5,368 nucleotides of DNA, taken from the NCBI GenBank assembly GCA_964593515.1, contig CAZQJH010000104.1:1-5368 (forward strand). The letters are read 5' to 3'. The notes below the pieces were generated by a model that was given only the letters and a program-made list of their open reading frames with translations, had not been told where the DNA came from and did not search any database. This stretch comes from JAXJYR01 sp964593515 (GTDB lineage: Bacteria; Bacillota_I; Bacilli_A; Erysipelotrichales; Erysipelotrichaceae). Positions 1 through 4,780 of the stretch are shown piece after piece (within the stretch, counting starts at the first letter, position 1; each line of letters starts with the position of its first letter). The translations under genes were made by a program, and so were the position numbers.

Positions 1-156
1 TTAAAAATTCAAGTGGGTGGAGCGGTAGATAATAAAATAATGCGTAGCATTTATTCTTCAGTTATTATCTATGCGAGAAAAGAGCGATTTGTCGTAAGTG
101 AACGATGTTCGAATGACGCAGATTTATCTGTGTTATGAGAACCAAGAGGAAATGCT
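1..156. other. Non-coding, hairpin-rich intergenic region, left part (candidate origin/packaging region)
   Basis: No credible gene lies here. Three inverted repeats can be seen. The first has perfect 10-bp arms, TAGATAATAA (26-35) and TTATTATCTA (62-71), with a smaller AATGC-GTA-GCATT hairpin at 39-51 inside its loop. The second lies at 91-117 (GTCGT with ATGAC, capped by GAAC-GAT-GTTC). The third has 10-bp arms at 113-122 and 127-136 around a TTTA loop, with two G-T pairs; it overlaps the second, so the two exclude each other. If the molecule is circular, this joins the right-hand non-coding stretch (5262-5368) into one block of about 330 bases before the first gene. Filamentous phages usually keep plus- and minus-strand origins and the packaging signal in such a block; which hairpin does what cannot be told from sequence alone. 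Confidence 0.6.
26..71. repeat. Perfect 10-bp inverted repeat with nested hairpin
   Basis: The arms at 26-35 and 62-71 are exact reverse complements, and a G-T pair (25/72) can extend the stem. The 26-nt loop can itself fold as AATGC-GTA-GCATT. There is no T-run after it, so it is not an intrinsic terminator. It is a candidate for the packaging signal or an origin hairpin on the phage single strand. The assignment is inference. Confidence 0.6.
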
Positions 157-186
157 AGACTAACTAAAATAGGTTAGTCTTTTTTT
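157..186 (+). terminator. Intrinsic terminator upstream of the first gene
   Basis: A perfect 8-bp stem, AGACTAAC (157-164) with GTTAGTCT (173-180), an 8-nt loop and a run of seven T (180-186) make a standard rho-independent terminator. It faces rightwards and ends only about 35 bases before the first gene. No promoter fits between it and that gene, so the early genes seem to need read-through or antitermination of transcripts from upstream. Its 3' arm, AGGTTAGTCT, is repeated exactly at 5307-5316, where a transcript from the 5271 promoter would begin. Confidence 0.85.
171..180 (+). repeat. 10-bp direct repeat, copy 2 (other copy 5307-5316)
   Basis: AGGTTAGTCT occurs here as the 3' arm of the terminator and again at 5307-5316. 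On a circular molecule the copies lie 232 bases apart and bracket most of the non-coding region. Both can pair with AGACTAAC at 157-164. Confidence 0.7.
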
Positions 187-221
187 ATTGAAAAAAGACA
201 CAAAGAAAGTGAGGGTTGCAC

Positions 222-443
222 ATGAATGATAAGTATGTATTGGAGTATTCAATGAGTCGGTATGCTAGTTGGTTGTTTTTTGGCAAACTATATAGCATAA
301 GCGAAGTAGGAGAAGCATTAAGCCATTTTTTTAATGGTCTAGTTATGTCTGGTATTTTCGATTCTGATTCAATGGATGTTATTGGAATCAATTTATCGGT
401 TGACTATGAGAATGAAAAAATTGTTGTTAAGATTTTAGATTAA
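222..443 (+). CDS. Small hypothetical protein, 73 aa, first gene of the early module
   Basis: I do not recognise this protein. It is a soluble-looking 73-aa product with a central hydrophobic stretch (around ASWLFFGKLY) and an acidic, beta-like C-terminal third ending in VDYENEKIVVKILD; no membrane span or catalytic motif is evident. I start it at the ATG at 222, because the Shine-Dalgarno GAGGG (211-215) lies 6 nt upstream. An in-frame TTG at 216 would add two residues but would touch that site. The stop codon overlaps the AGGAG of the next gene, so the two are co-translated. A place just before the ssDNA-binding protein suggests a role in replication control or host interaction, but that is only inference from position. 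It lies just behind a terminator, so its expression is probably gated. Confidence 0.75.
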   Translation: MNDKYVLEYSMSRYASWLFFGKLYSISEVGEALSHFFNGLVMSGIFDSDSMDVIGINLSVDYENEKIVVKILD

Positions 444-454
444 GGAGATAAAAA

Positions 455-715
455 ATGAAAATTACACAAACATTAAAAGCAGTATATATCAACTCAAAAA
501 AAGAAGATTATGAAACAAAAGACGGGAGAAAAGGCAGTACATATTATGTGTCAATTGATCAAAATGGAGAATGTGGAACACTCCGAACTAACGAAGATGT
601 ATTCAGTATTTTACAAAATATGTCTAAGTATAAAGAGGTTGAGTTTGTTACTGAGTTTAACGACCAATCCAAATACTTCCCTTACAATATTATAATGGTA
701 AAGCCAAAAAATTAA
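455..715 (+). CDS. Probable phage ssDNA-binding protein (pV analogue), 86 aa
   Basis: The likely role is to coat newly made viral single strands, stopping their conversion to duplex and holding them for assembly, as gene V protein does in Ff phages. The 86-residue length fits the family (roughly 80-100 aa). The pattern also fits: an early strand with AVYINSK, then a DGRKGSTYYVSIDQNG segment resembling an OB-fold hairpin, then CGTLRTNEDVF, then YKEVEFVTEF and a C-terminal strand YNIIMVKP. No membrane span is present. AGGAG (443-447) lies 7 nt before the ATG and overlaps the upstream stop, indicating one operon with the 73-aa gene. Position before the coat genes matches inovirus order. The assignment rests on size, strand pattern and context, not on a database match; a Rep accessory protein is the main alternative. 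Confidence 0.7.
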   Translation: MKITQTLKAVYINSKKEDYETKDGRKGSTYYVSIDQNGECGTLRTNEDVFSILQNMSKYKEVEFVTEFNDQSKYFPYNIIMVKPKN

Positions 716-728
716 TATCAAGCACAGA

Positions 729-767
729 CGTCAAGGGGGTGCAACGCACATTTACTTGCCCTTGACG
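729..767. repeat. Long hairpin after the ssDNA-binding protein gene
   Basis: CGTCAAGGG (729-737) and CCCTTGACG (759-767) are perfect 9-bp arms. The 21-nt loop can fold a second stem, GTGC-AAC-GCAC (739-749). It is markedly GC-richer than its surroundings. No T-run follows, so it is not a typical intrinsic terminator. It could be an RNA-processing or stability element for the early transcript, or a structure on the viral single strand. The 3' arm overlaps the -35 element of a candidate promoter. Confidence 0.7.
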
Positions 768-784
768 GATAGTGATGATATAAA
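756..784 (+). promoter_or_regulatory. Candidate extended -10 promoter for the coat genes
   Basis: TTGCCC (756-761) is 17 bases from TATAAA (779-784), and the -10 is preceded by TGA, giving the extended TGnTATAAA form. Transcription would start near 791, about 55 nt before the first coat gene. A dedicated promoter here would make sense because coat proteins are needed in large amounts. The -35 matches the consensus at four of six places, so support comes mainly from the -10 and its spacing. Confidence 0.5.
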
Positions 785-797
785 ACCCTCATTATCT

Positions 798-824
798 GGG
801 CAATGCCATTTTAATGGCTTGCCC
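798..824 (+). promoter_or_regulatory. Stable hairpin in the coat-gene leader
   Basis: GGGCAA (798-803) pairs with TTGCCC (819-824), and GCCAT (805-809) pairs with ATGGC (814-818), around a TTTA loop with one bulged T (804). If the promoter at 756-784 is real, this stem lies a few nucleotides from the mRNA 5' end, where such stems protect messages from decay. It is followed by TTGTTC, not a T-run, so termination is less likely. Confidence 0.6.
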
Positions 825-844
825 TTGTTCACAAAAGGAGAAAA

Positions 845-1036
845 ATGGAACAGGTCATAACAGAAACGATTGAAACGCAAGCATTAATGCTTGATACAAC
901 ACAATTTGAAACACTGGTAGAAATTCTTGAATATCAGAAGTATATATCAAATATTCAAATTGCAATATTAACATTTCTTGGATTAGGATGTGGAATATTG
1001 CTTTGCAATATATTCGCTAAGTATATGAGGGGGTAG
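845..1036 (+). CDS. Small membrane protein, candidate minor coat protein, 63 aa
   Basis: This 63-residue protein has an acidic, polar N-terminal half with a short helix (FETLVEILEYQKY, 21-33) and one membrane span at about 37-57 (IQIAILTFLGLGCGILLCNIF), then a basic AKYMRG tail. That layout (acidic outside, hydrophobic core, basic DNA-facing end) is shared by inovirus coat proteins. Two Cys (49, 54) lie in the span. There is no cleavable signal peptide, since the only hydrophobic segment is near the C-terminus. AGGAG (836-840) precedes the ATG by 4 nt. It is first in a tight three-gene cluster ending in the likely major coat protein, a place comparable to genes VII/IX in Ff. A pVII/pIX-like tip role is inference; a membrane assembly factor is also possible. 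Confidence 0.75.
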   Translation: MEQVITETIETQALMLDTTQFETLVEILEYQKYISNIQIAILTFLGLGCGILLCNIFAKYMRG

Positions 1037-1040
1037 AGAT

Positions 1041-1178
1041 ATGGAAGAATTAGTAACTTTAGATCAACTCTACCAAATTGGGATTGGATTAACTCTATCT
1101 GGGTTTATTCTCGGTTGTTTTCCTATGATAATCGGAGTAACTGTAGATGGAATAATCAAAATATTTAAAAAAGCATAG
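1041..1178 (+). CDS. 45-aa membrane peptide, candidate minor coat protein
   Basis: This short gene reads ATG at 1041 to TAG at 1176-1178. It has an acidic N-terminus (MEELVTLDQLYQ), a hydrophobic middle at about 13-35 (containing LTLSGFILGCFPMIIGV) and a basic end, IIKIFKKA. The last residues closely match IKIFKK in the next protein, the likely major coat, suggesting either common origin or the same DNA- or membrane-facing role. A purine-rich GAGGGGG (1027-1033) lies 7 nt before the ATG, the gap to the upstream gene is 4 nt, and its own stop overlaps the Shine-Dalgarno of the next gene. These tight links argue that it is translated. It could be a pVII/pIX-like tip protein or a second, less abundant coat subunit. 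No cleavable signal peptide is visible. Confidence 0.75.
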   Translation: MEELVTLDQLYQIGIGLTLSGFILGCFPMIIGVTVDGIIKIFKKA

Positions 1179-1188
1179 GAGAAAAAAT

Positions 1189-1374
1189 ATGACAGAAGGA
1201 GTAGTAACAAGTATGGAAGCAATTACAACTGCATTAACAGGACAATTTACAACAGTAGCTAAGAGTTTGACAGATATTATTGGTGATACATTACCAATTG
1301 CGTTGCCAGTAGTCGGAGGTGTACTCGTTGTAACAATGGGTATTAAAATTTTCAAAAAAGTTGTTAGCAAATAG
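1189..1374 (+). CDS. Likely major coat protein (pVIII-like), 61 aa
   Basis: This is the best candidate for the protein forming the filament sheath. It has 61 residues: an amphipathic N-terminal half with few charges (MTEGVVTSMEAITTALTGQF, then a segment up to about 33), a membrane span at about 34-52 (TLPIALPVVGGVLVVTMGI) and a basic tail, KIFKKVVSK, that would face the DNA. This is the standard order in inovirus major coats. No cleavable N-terminal signal is present, so insertion would be like that of Pf3 coat protein, which also lacks one. The small Gly/Ala/Thr/Val-rich helix fits tight helix packing. AGGAG (1177-1181) overlaps the upstream stop and lies 7 nt from the ATG. A strong intrinsic terminator follows at once, as expected where coat mRNA must exceed that of downstream genes. 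Confidence 0.85.
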   Translation: MTEGVVTSMEAITTALTGQFTTVAKSLTDIIGDTLPIALPVVGGVLVVTMGIKIFKKVVSK

Positions 1375-1387
1375 TAACAACACACTT

Positions 1388-1414
1388 AGGGAGTGCTAAC
1401 GCATTCCCTTTTTT
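1388..1414 (+). terminator. Intrinsic terminator after the major coat gene
   Basis: GGGAGTGC (1389-1396) pairs with GCATTCCC (1401-1408), extended by A1388-T1409, around a TAAC loop, followed by a T-run (1409-1414). It ends the coat operon and probably lowers expression of the tip and assembly genes beyond it. Ff phages use a terminator behind gene VIII in the same way. The arms are identical to those of the terminator at 5229-5261. Confidence 0.9.
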
Positions 1415-1432
1415 AATGTATAAGTGAGTGTT

Positions 1433-1470
1433 GCATGGTATCAAATGTTCAGAAGAGTTTCTGATCATGC
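1433..1470 (+). promoter_or_regulatory. Leader region of the adsorption protein gene with hairpin
   Basis: A 6-bp stem, TCAGAA (1449-1454) with TTCTGA (1459-1464), lies inside outer arms GCATG (1433-1437) and CATGC (1466-1470). No convincing promoter is visible between the 1388-1414 terminator and the gene at 1504: TATTAT at 1474-1479 could be a -10, but no matching -35 is present. Downstream genes may depend on terminator read-through. Confidence 0.4.
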
Positions 1471-1503
1471 AGATATTATGCTCCACGAACGGAAAGGAAT
1501 GAC

Positions 1504-2952
1504 ATGAAACGTAAATTTTTAAAGAAATTAGTAATATTTACATTAGTAGGTGTTATTTTGGGAAGTTCTATAATGTCTAACTATAAACAGGCAGAACGAG
1601 TTGAAGCGTCTGTAACTGCAACCTTTGGAGTTGGGGCATTGTTAGCAATGGGGGTAATGGCTACATGTGGTGTAGTATATACGAATAATGTTGCTAATAA
1701 AAATTTATTTGCATCTAATTTGGCAGAGATTGAGTATGATATTGCCGAAATATGGGATACGCAAGTTATACAGTTTGCTAATGCTAACGGATATGATCCA
1801 GATGAAGAACCAGATGATGAAGATGGAGACGGATTACCAGATTTACAAAACAATCCCGTAAAATGGGCACAAATGAAAAAAATGTATGAAGAGAAAAAAT
1901 GGAGTGGTTTAAAAACTGCAATAGGTGGAGTAGCTACAGGAATCGGAGTTGTGTTGGGAAATATAGCTACAAGTTTGAAAGAAAAATTGGAAACAGTACG
2001 TTCTGCTCCTTTAGAAACCACTGCACCAACAACATTTGATGTAAGATTATGGCAAGAATGGTATAACACAAAAACAATTGATAATGCACCATATTTTTTT
2101 TGGAGAGCAAGTAGTCCTAATATATTTTATACATTTGTATGTAATGAAAATTATACATCTATACCATATTTGAGATATAAAGAATCTGTAAATGGAAATG
2201 AACTTTATTCTAGAACTGGACCTATTTATTATTTTCATATTCTTAATGATAAAGTATATAGAGAACATTTATCTTATCAGAGCTTTCAAACAATAATATC
2301 GAATATGAATGATATTTCTGAAGAAGTTATATTTACGAATATGAAAATAGTTGATTATTATGATTCTAGTATAGTGTATCGAGATGCGTATACAGATAAT
2401 CTAGTGCAAGAAAATGTAACTACAAGTTCAAATTATTTGCCAGAAGCACCAACTATTTATAATTATTTTAGCGTGCCAACAAATGCACAAGCAAATGCAC
2501 TTGCTAATGAATTAGCACAGGTGCAAGAAGATACAGCTAAGTTACAAGAAACAGTAGATACTTTTATTGGTAGTATAACTAGTGTTGAAACAGAACCAAC
2601 ACCAGAACCAGATGTAGGTGGAGATACAGATAACGGAGACAGTGGAAGTGATGAAGATAATAGCAAAGAAGAGGAAGAAGTAACTGATAAAAATAAATTT
2701 ACTGCTGATTTGAGCAAGTTTTTTCCTTTCTGCATTCCATTCGACTTAATTAATGCAATCCGAATATTTAATGCAGAACCCGAAACGCCACGAATAGAAA
2801 TACCGATACATTTCGGAATTGTAGATAAGGATTACACTTTTGTATTTGATTTAGAGGATTTTAATGGAGTGGCAACGATATGTCGGTCAACGTTTACCAT
2901 ATTGTATATAGTTGGGCTTATTATGATCACAAGAAACTTGATAAGGGGGTAA
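1504..2952 (+). CDS. Adsorption/tip protein (pIII-like), 482 aa
   Basis: By size, topology and place this is the receptor-binding tip protein. An N-terminal signal sequence (KRKFLKK, then a hydrophobic core at about 9-24) may be cleaved after VEA (33-35). Next come a Gly/Ala-rich hydrophobic stretch (about 39-60), an acidic loop (97-113) holding DEDGDGLPD, which resembles Ca2+-binding repeats of the thrombospondin type 3 or EF-hand kind, and another Gly-rich hydrophobic segment (about 136-156). A Tyr/Asn/Phe-rich middle domain (about 178-322) is probably receptor-facing. A predicted helix or coiled coil (328-356) and a Pro/Asp/Glu/Gly linker (360-396) lead to a C-terminal domain with FFPFCIPFDLINAI (406-419) and a membrane anchor at about 458-476, ending in RNLIRG. 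A FPFxIPxD motif before a C-terminal anchor is, to my recollection, common in inovirus tip proteins. AAAGGA precedes the ATG. The stop overlaps the Shine-Dalgarno of the next gene. Confidence 0.8.
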   Translation: MKRKFLKKLVIFTLVGVILGSSIMSNYKQAERVEASVTATFGVGALLAMGVMATCGVVYTNNVANKNLFASNLAEIEYDIAEIWDTQVIQFANANGYDPDEEPDDEDGDGLPDLQNNPVKWAQMKKMYEEKKWSGLKTAIGGVATGIGVVLGNIATSLKEKLETVRSAPLETTAPTTFDVRLWQEWYNTKTIDNAPYFFWRASSPNIFYTFVCNENYTSIPYLRYKESVNGNELYSRTGPIYYFHILNDKVYREHLSYQSFQTIISNMNDISEEVIFTNMKIVDYYDSSIVYRDAYTDNLVQENVTTSSNYLPEAPTIYNYFSVPTNAQANALANELAQVQEDTAKLQETVDTFIGSITSVETEPTPEPDVGGDTDNGDSGSDEDNSKEEEEVTDKNKFTADLSKFFPFCIPFDLINAIRIFNAEPETPRIEIPIHFGIVDKDYTFVFDLEDFNGVATICRSTFTILYIVGLIMITRNLIRG

Positions 2953-2959
2953 ATAATTT

Positions 2960-3193
2960 ATGGCTACAATGCAAGCAATTATTAATCAGTTTTTAGAATG
3001 GGTGTTAGCTCTGTTGCCAACGTCTCCATTTACTCAGTTTATAGAAACATGTGAGAATTTGCCTTATTTAGGGTGGCTCAATTGGTTCTTGCCAATTGGT
3101 ACATTTATAGCTATTGGAGAAGCGTGGCTTGTATCAATTACATTATTTTATCTGTATAGTATCGTGCTTCGGTGGGTAAGAGCAATATCGTAA
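2960..3193 (+). CDS. pVI-like minor coat/tip protein, 77 aa
   Basis: This is a 77-residue, very hydrophobic, Trp-rich protein. It has an amphipathic N-terminal helix (MQAIINQFLEWVLALLP), a middle segment (PYLGWLNWFLPIGTFIAIGEAW, 35-56) and a C-terminal span (LVSITLFYLYSIVL, 57-70) ending in the basic RWVRAIS. It sits between the pIII-like and Zot genes, the place of gene VI in Ff phages. pVI helps pIII cap the end of the filament and release it from the membrane; that role is inferred here from size, hydrophobicity and order. AAGGGGG (2943-2949) overlaps the end of the upstream gene, and the ATG at 2960 is chosen because the spacing is usable; a second in-frame ATG at 2969 is farther away. 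There are 7 nt between the upstream stop and this start, suggesting coupled translation. Confidence 0.75.
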   Translation: MATMQAIINQFLEWVLALLPTSPFTQFIETCENLPYLGWLNWFLPIGTFIAIGEAWLVSITLFYLYSIVLRWVRAIS

Positions 3194-3209
3194 AAGTGAG
3201 GGAAATTAC

Positions 3210-3890
3210 ATGATTTATTTATATAGTGGAACTCCTGGCAGTGGTAAATCATTACATACTGCTAGAGTTATTTATTTCACATTAAAAAGAGGTTTGCCTA
3301 TAATAGCAAATTTTGATATTGATACAAAGAAAATTAAAGGTGCAAAAGGTTCATTCACAATGGTTGACAATGACAAATTGACACCAAGTTTTTTGATTGA
3401 ATATGCAAAAGAGTATTTTAATGGAAAAGTTGTAAAAGAGGGACAAATAACACTTGTAATTGATGAATGTCAATTAATGTTTAATGCTAGAGATTGGAAT
3501 GCAACAGGGCGTTCAGATTGGCTTTCCTTTTTTACGCAGCATAGAAAATATGGGTATGACATCATACTGATAGCACAATTTGATAGAATGATTGATAGGC
3601 AAATAAGAGCATTAATTGAATATGAGCAAATACACCGAAAGGTTTCAAATTTTGGTTGGCGTGGAAAGATACTTTCTTTGGCTATGGGTGGCAATGTATT
3701 TGTTTCGGTAAAAATGTGGTATCCAATGAAAGAAAAAGTAGGTAGTGAATTTTTCCATGCAACGAAAAAGTTTTATTCCCTATATGATACATTCGGCTCG
3801 TTTGGAACTGCAACAAGTGGGGATGTGGGGACTCCACGAGTTGCAGTTGCAGACGAATTGAATACTATCGAAGAGGGTATGCTTACTTGA
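3210..3890 (+). CDS. zot: Zot/pI-like filamentous phage assembly ATPase, 226 aa
   Basis: This is the morphogenesis ATPase that powers export and coating of the phage genome at the cytoplasmic membrane. Walker A is GTPGSGKS (residues 7-14), Walker B is TLVIDECQ (81-88), and FFTQHRKYGYDIILIAQF (107-124) is the usual Zot segment after Walker B, where an HRK-hydrophobic-Q pattern follows the second strand. At 226 aa it is shorter than Ff pI (about 350 aa), which continues through a membrane span to an outer domain that contacts the pIV secretin. Here only a moderately hydrophobic stretch (152-171) is seen and no large outer domain, as expected if the host has no outer membrane. GAGGGA lies about 7 nt before the ATG. 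The last 30 codons carry a long inverted repeat (3806-3848). Family assignment is firm; membrane topology is uncertain. Confidence 0.92.
   Translation: MIYLYSGTPGSGKSLHTARVIYFTLKRGLPIIANFDIDTKKIKGAKGSFTMVDNDKLTPSFLIEYAKEYFNGKVVKEGQITLVIDECQLMFNARDWNATGRSDWLSFFTQHRKYGYDIILIAQFDRMIDRQIRALIEYEQIHRKVSNFGWRGKILSLAMGGNVFVSVKMWYPMKEKVGSEFFHATKKFYSLYDTFGSFGTATSGDVGTPRVAVADELNTIEEGMLT
3806..3848. repeat. Long interrupted hairpin in the 3' end of the zot-like gene
   Basis: AACTGCAAC (3806-3814) and GTTGCAGTT (3840-3848) are perfect 9-bp arms. Inside them GTGGGG (3817-3822) pairs with CTCCAC (3832-3837), with one G-T pair. The two stems are separated by a symmetric AA/GA internal loop and capped by a 9-nt loop with a G-run. 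About 15 pairs within a coding region of an AT-rich genome is more than chance coding would often give. Possible roles are packaging signal, origin hairpin or mRNA structure before rep. Confidence 0.65.
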
Positions 3891-3961
3891 CTATACCAAC
3901 ACATAAGGGTCAAACCGAAGTGTTTTAATTAAAAATCAAATACGAAAGAGGGTGCAAGTCT
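3891..3961 (+). other. Short spacer before rep, weak hairpin
   Basis: This 71-base gap holds weak 5-bp arms AACAC (3898-3902) and GTGTT (3920-3924), with a nested GGT-CAA-ACC, followed by TTTAATT. It might be a poor terminator. TTGACT (3887-3892) resembles a -35 but no -10 lies at a suitable distance. The rep Shine-Dalgarno is AGAGGG around 3947-3952. I see no gene here. Confidence 0.35.
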
Positions 3962-4777
3962 GTGAATTCTCATATAAAAAATGAGGGTGTAGCGTTCAAT
4001 CTGAAACGATTTGATTATGAAGGTGGAACGCAAATAAGAATATATGGAAGAGCATTAACGCATGGAAGTATTCAAAATGAGAAGAAAAACAGAGATATAA
4101 ATGATGATAAAATTATTGAAAAGAAAAATGAAGTATTATTTGAAGAAAATGAAAAGACAGATATTGAAGAAAATAAAAAGAAAAGTCAGTTGGAAAGTAG
4201 GAATAGAACTATACAGAACATTTATGGGATAGCAAGGTCCAATAAATGGGATTTATTTCTTACGATAACTTTCAACCCTGTATTGGTGGATAGCACAAAT
4301 TATGAAGAGGTTGTTCGTAAAACAAATAATTGGCTGCGTAACCTAAAAAAAAGAGTTGCTCCGAATATGAAGTATTTACTTATACCAGAATTGCATGCAG
4401 ATAAAAAGAAGTGGCATTTCCATGGTTTGCTTGCTGATTGTCCTGAATTAACGTTGATTGAAACGGATATTGTAAGAAATGGGAAAAGAGTGTATAATTT
4501 GGGTAACTGGAAATATGGATTTACAGAGGTTACATATGTTGAAGATACAAGAAGAGTATCAAGTTATATCGTTAAATACATTACCAAAGAAGTATGTGAT
4601 GTTACATTTGGGAAAAAGCGATATTGGGCAAGCAAGAATTGTACACGTCCAGAGCAGGTAATGTCAGTAGATCTAGTCGATAACATACAAGATTACATTA
4701 GATCTATAGCAGATGATATTAAACATATAAAAAAAATCATAAGTCATGGACAAGAAATATATTATATCGAGGTGTAA
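3962..4777 (+). CDS. rep: HUH-type rolling-circle replication initiator, 271 aa
   Basis: This protein would nick the plus-strand origin, stay bound to the 5' end through a tyrosine, and re-join unit-length circles. The core motifs occur in order: motif 1 LFLTITFNP (98-106); motif 2 WHFHGLL (151-157), whose H152-x-H154 binds the metal, preceded by IPELH (141-145); motif 3 SYIVKYITKE (201-210) with Y202, K205 and Y206, where one or both tyrosines are catalytic. The spacing suits phage and plasmid Reps of Firmicutes. Before the core, residues about 36-82 are a Lys/Glu/Asn-rich, low-complexity stretch that is probably helical. The start is GTG at 3962, preceded by AGAGGG; no in-frame ATG exists until well past motif 1, so GTG is required. 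It is unrelated to Ff pII by visible motifs. Downstream genes follow within 3 nt. Confidence 0.9.
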   Translation: MNSHIKNEGVAFNLKRFDYEGGTQIRIYGRALTHGSIQNEKKNRDINDDKIIEKKNEVLFEENEKTDIEENKKKSQLESRNRTIQNIYGIARSNKWDLFLTITFNPVLVDSTNYEEVVRKTNNWLRNLKKRVAPNMKYLLIPELHADKKKWHFHGLLADCPELTLIETDIVRNGKRVYNLGNWKYGFTEVTYVEDTRRVSSYIVKYITKEVCDVTFGKKRYWASKNCTRPEQVMSVDLVDNIQDYIRSIADDIKHIKKIISHGQEIYYIEV

Positions 4778-4780
4778 AAA

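Noticed and set aside
510..695. 61-aa plus-strand frame inside the ssDNA-binding protein gene
   Set aside because: It overlaps the in-register pV-like gene, has no Shine-Dalgarno of its own and shows no protein-like pattern.
1474..1479. TATTAT as a -10 for the pIII-like gene
   Set aside because: The sequence 17 bases upstream (AGAAGA) does not resemble a -35 and there is no TGn extension, so I do not call a promoter.
1581..2069. 162-aa open frame on the minus strand
   Set aside because: It lies wholly inside the pIII-like gene, has no good ribosome binding site, and reads as low-quality sequence (Ser/Pro runs opposite the acidic segment). It is a shadow frame.
3364..3383. Two TTGACA boxes inside the zot-like gene
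   Set aside because: Neither has an acceptable -10 at 16-18 bases; the repeats arise from coding of Val-Asp-Asn-Asp-Lys-Leu-Thr.
3887..3892. TTGACT as a -35 for rep
   Set aside because: No -10-like hexamer is found 16-18 bases downstream.
4479..4661. 60-aa plus-strand frame inside rep
   Set aside because: It overlaps rep across the motif 3 coding region in another frame, with no translation signal.
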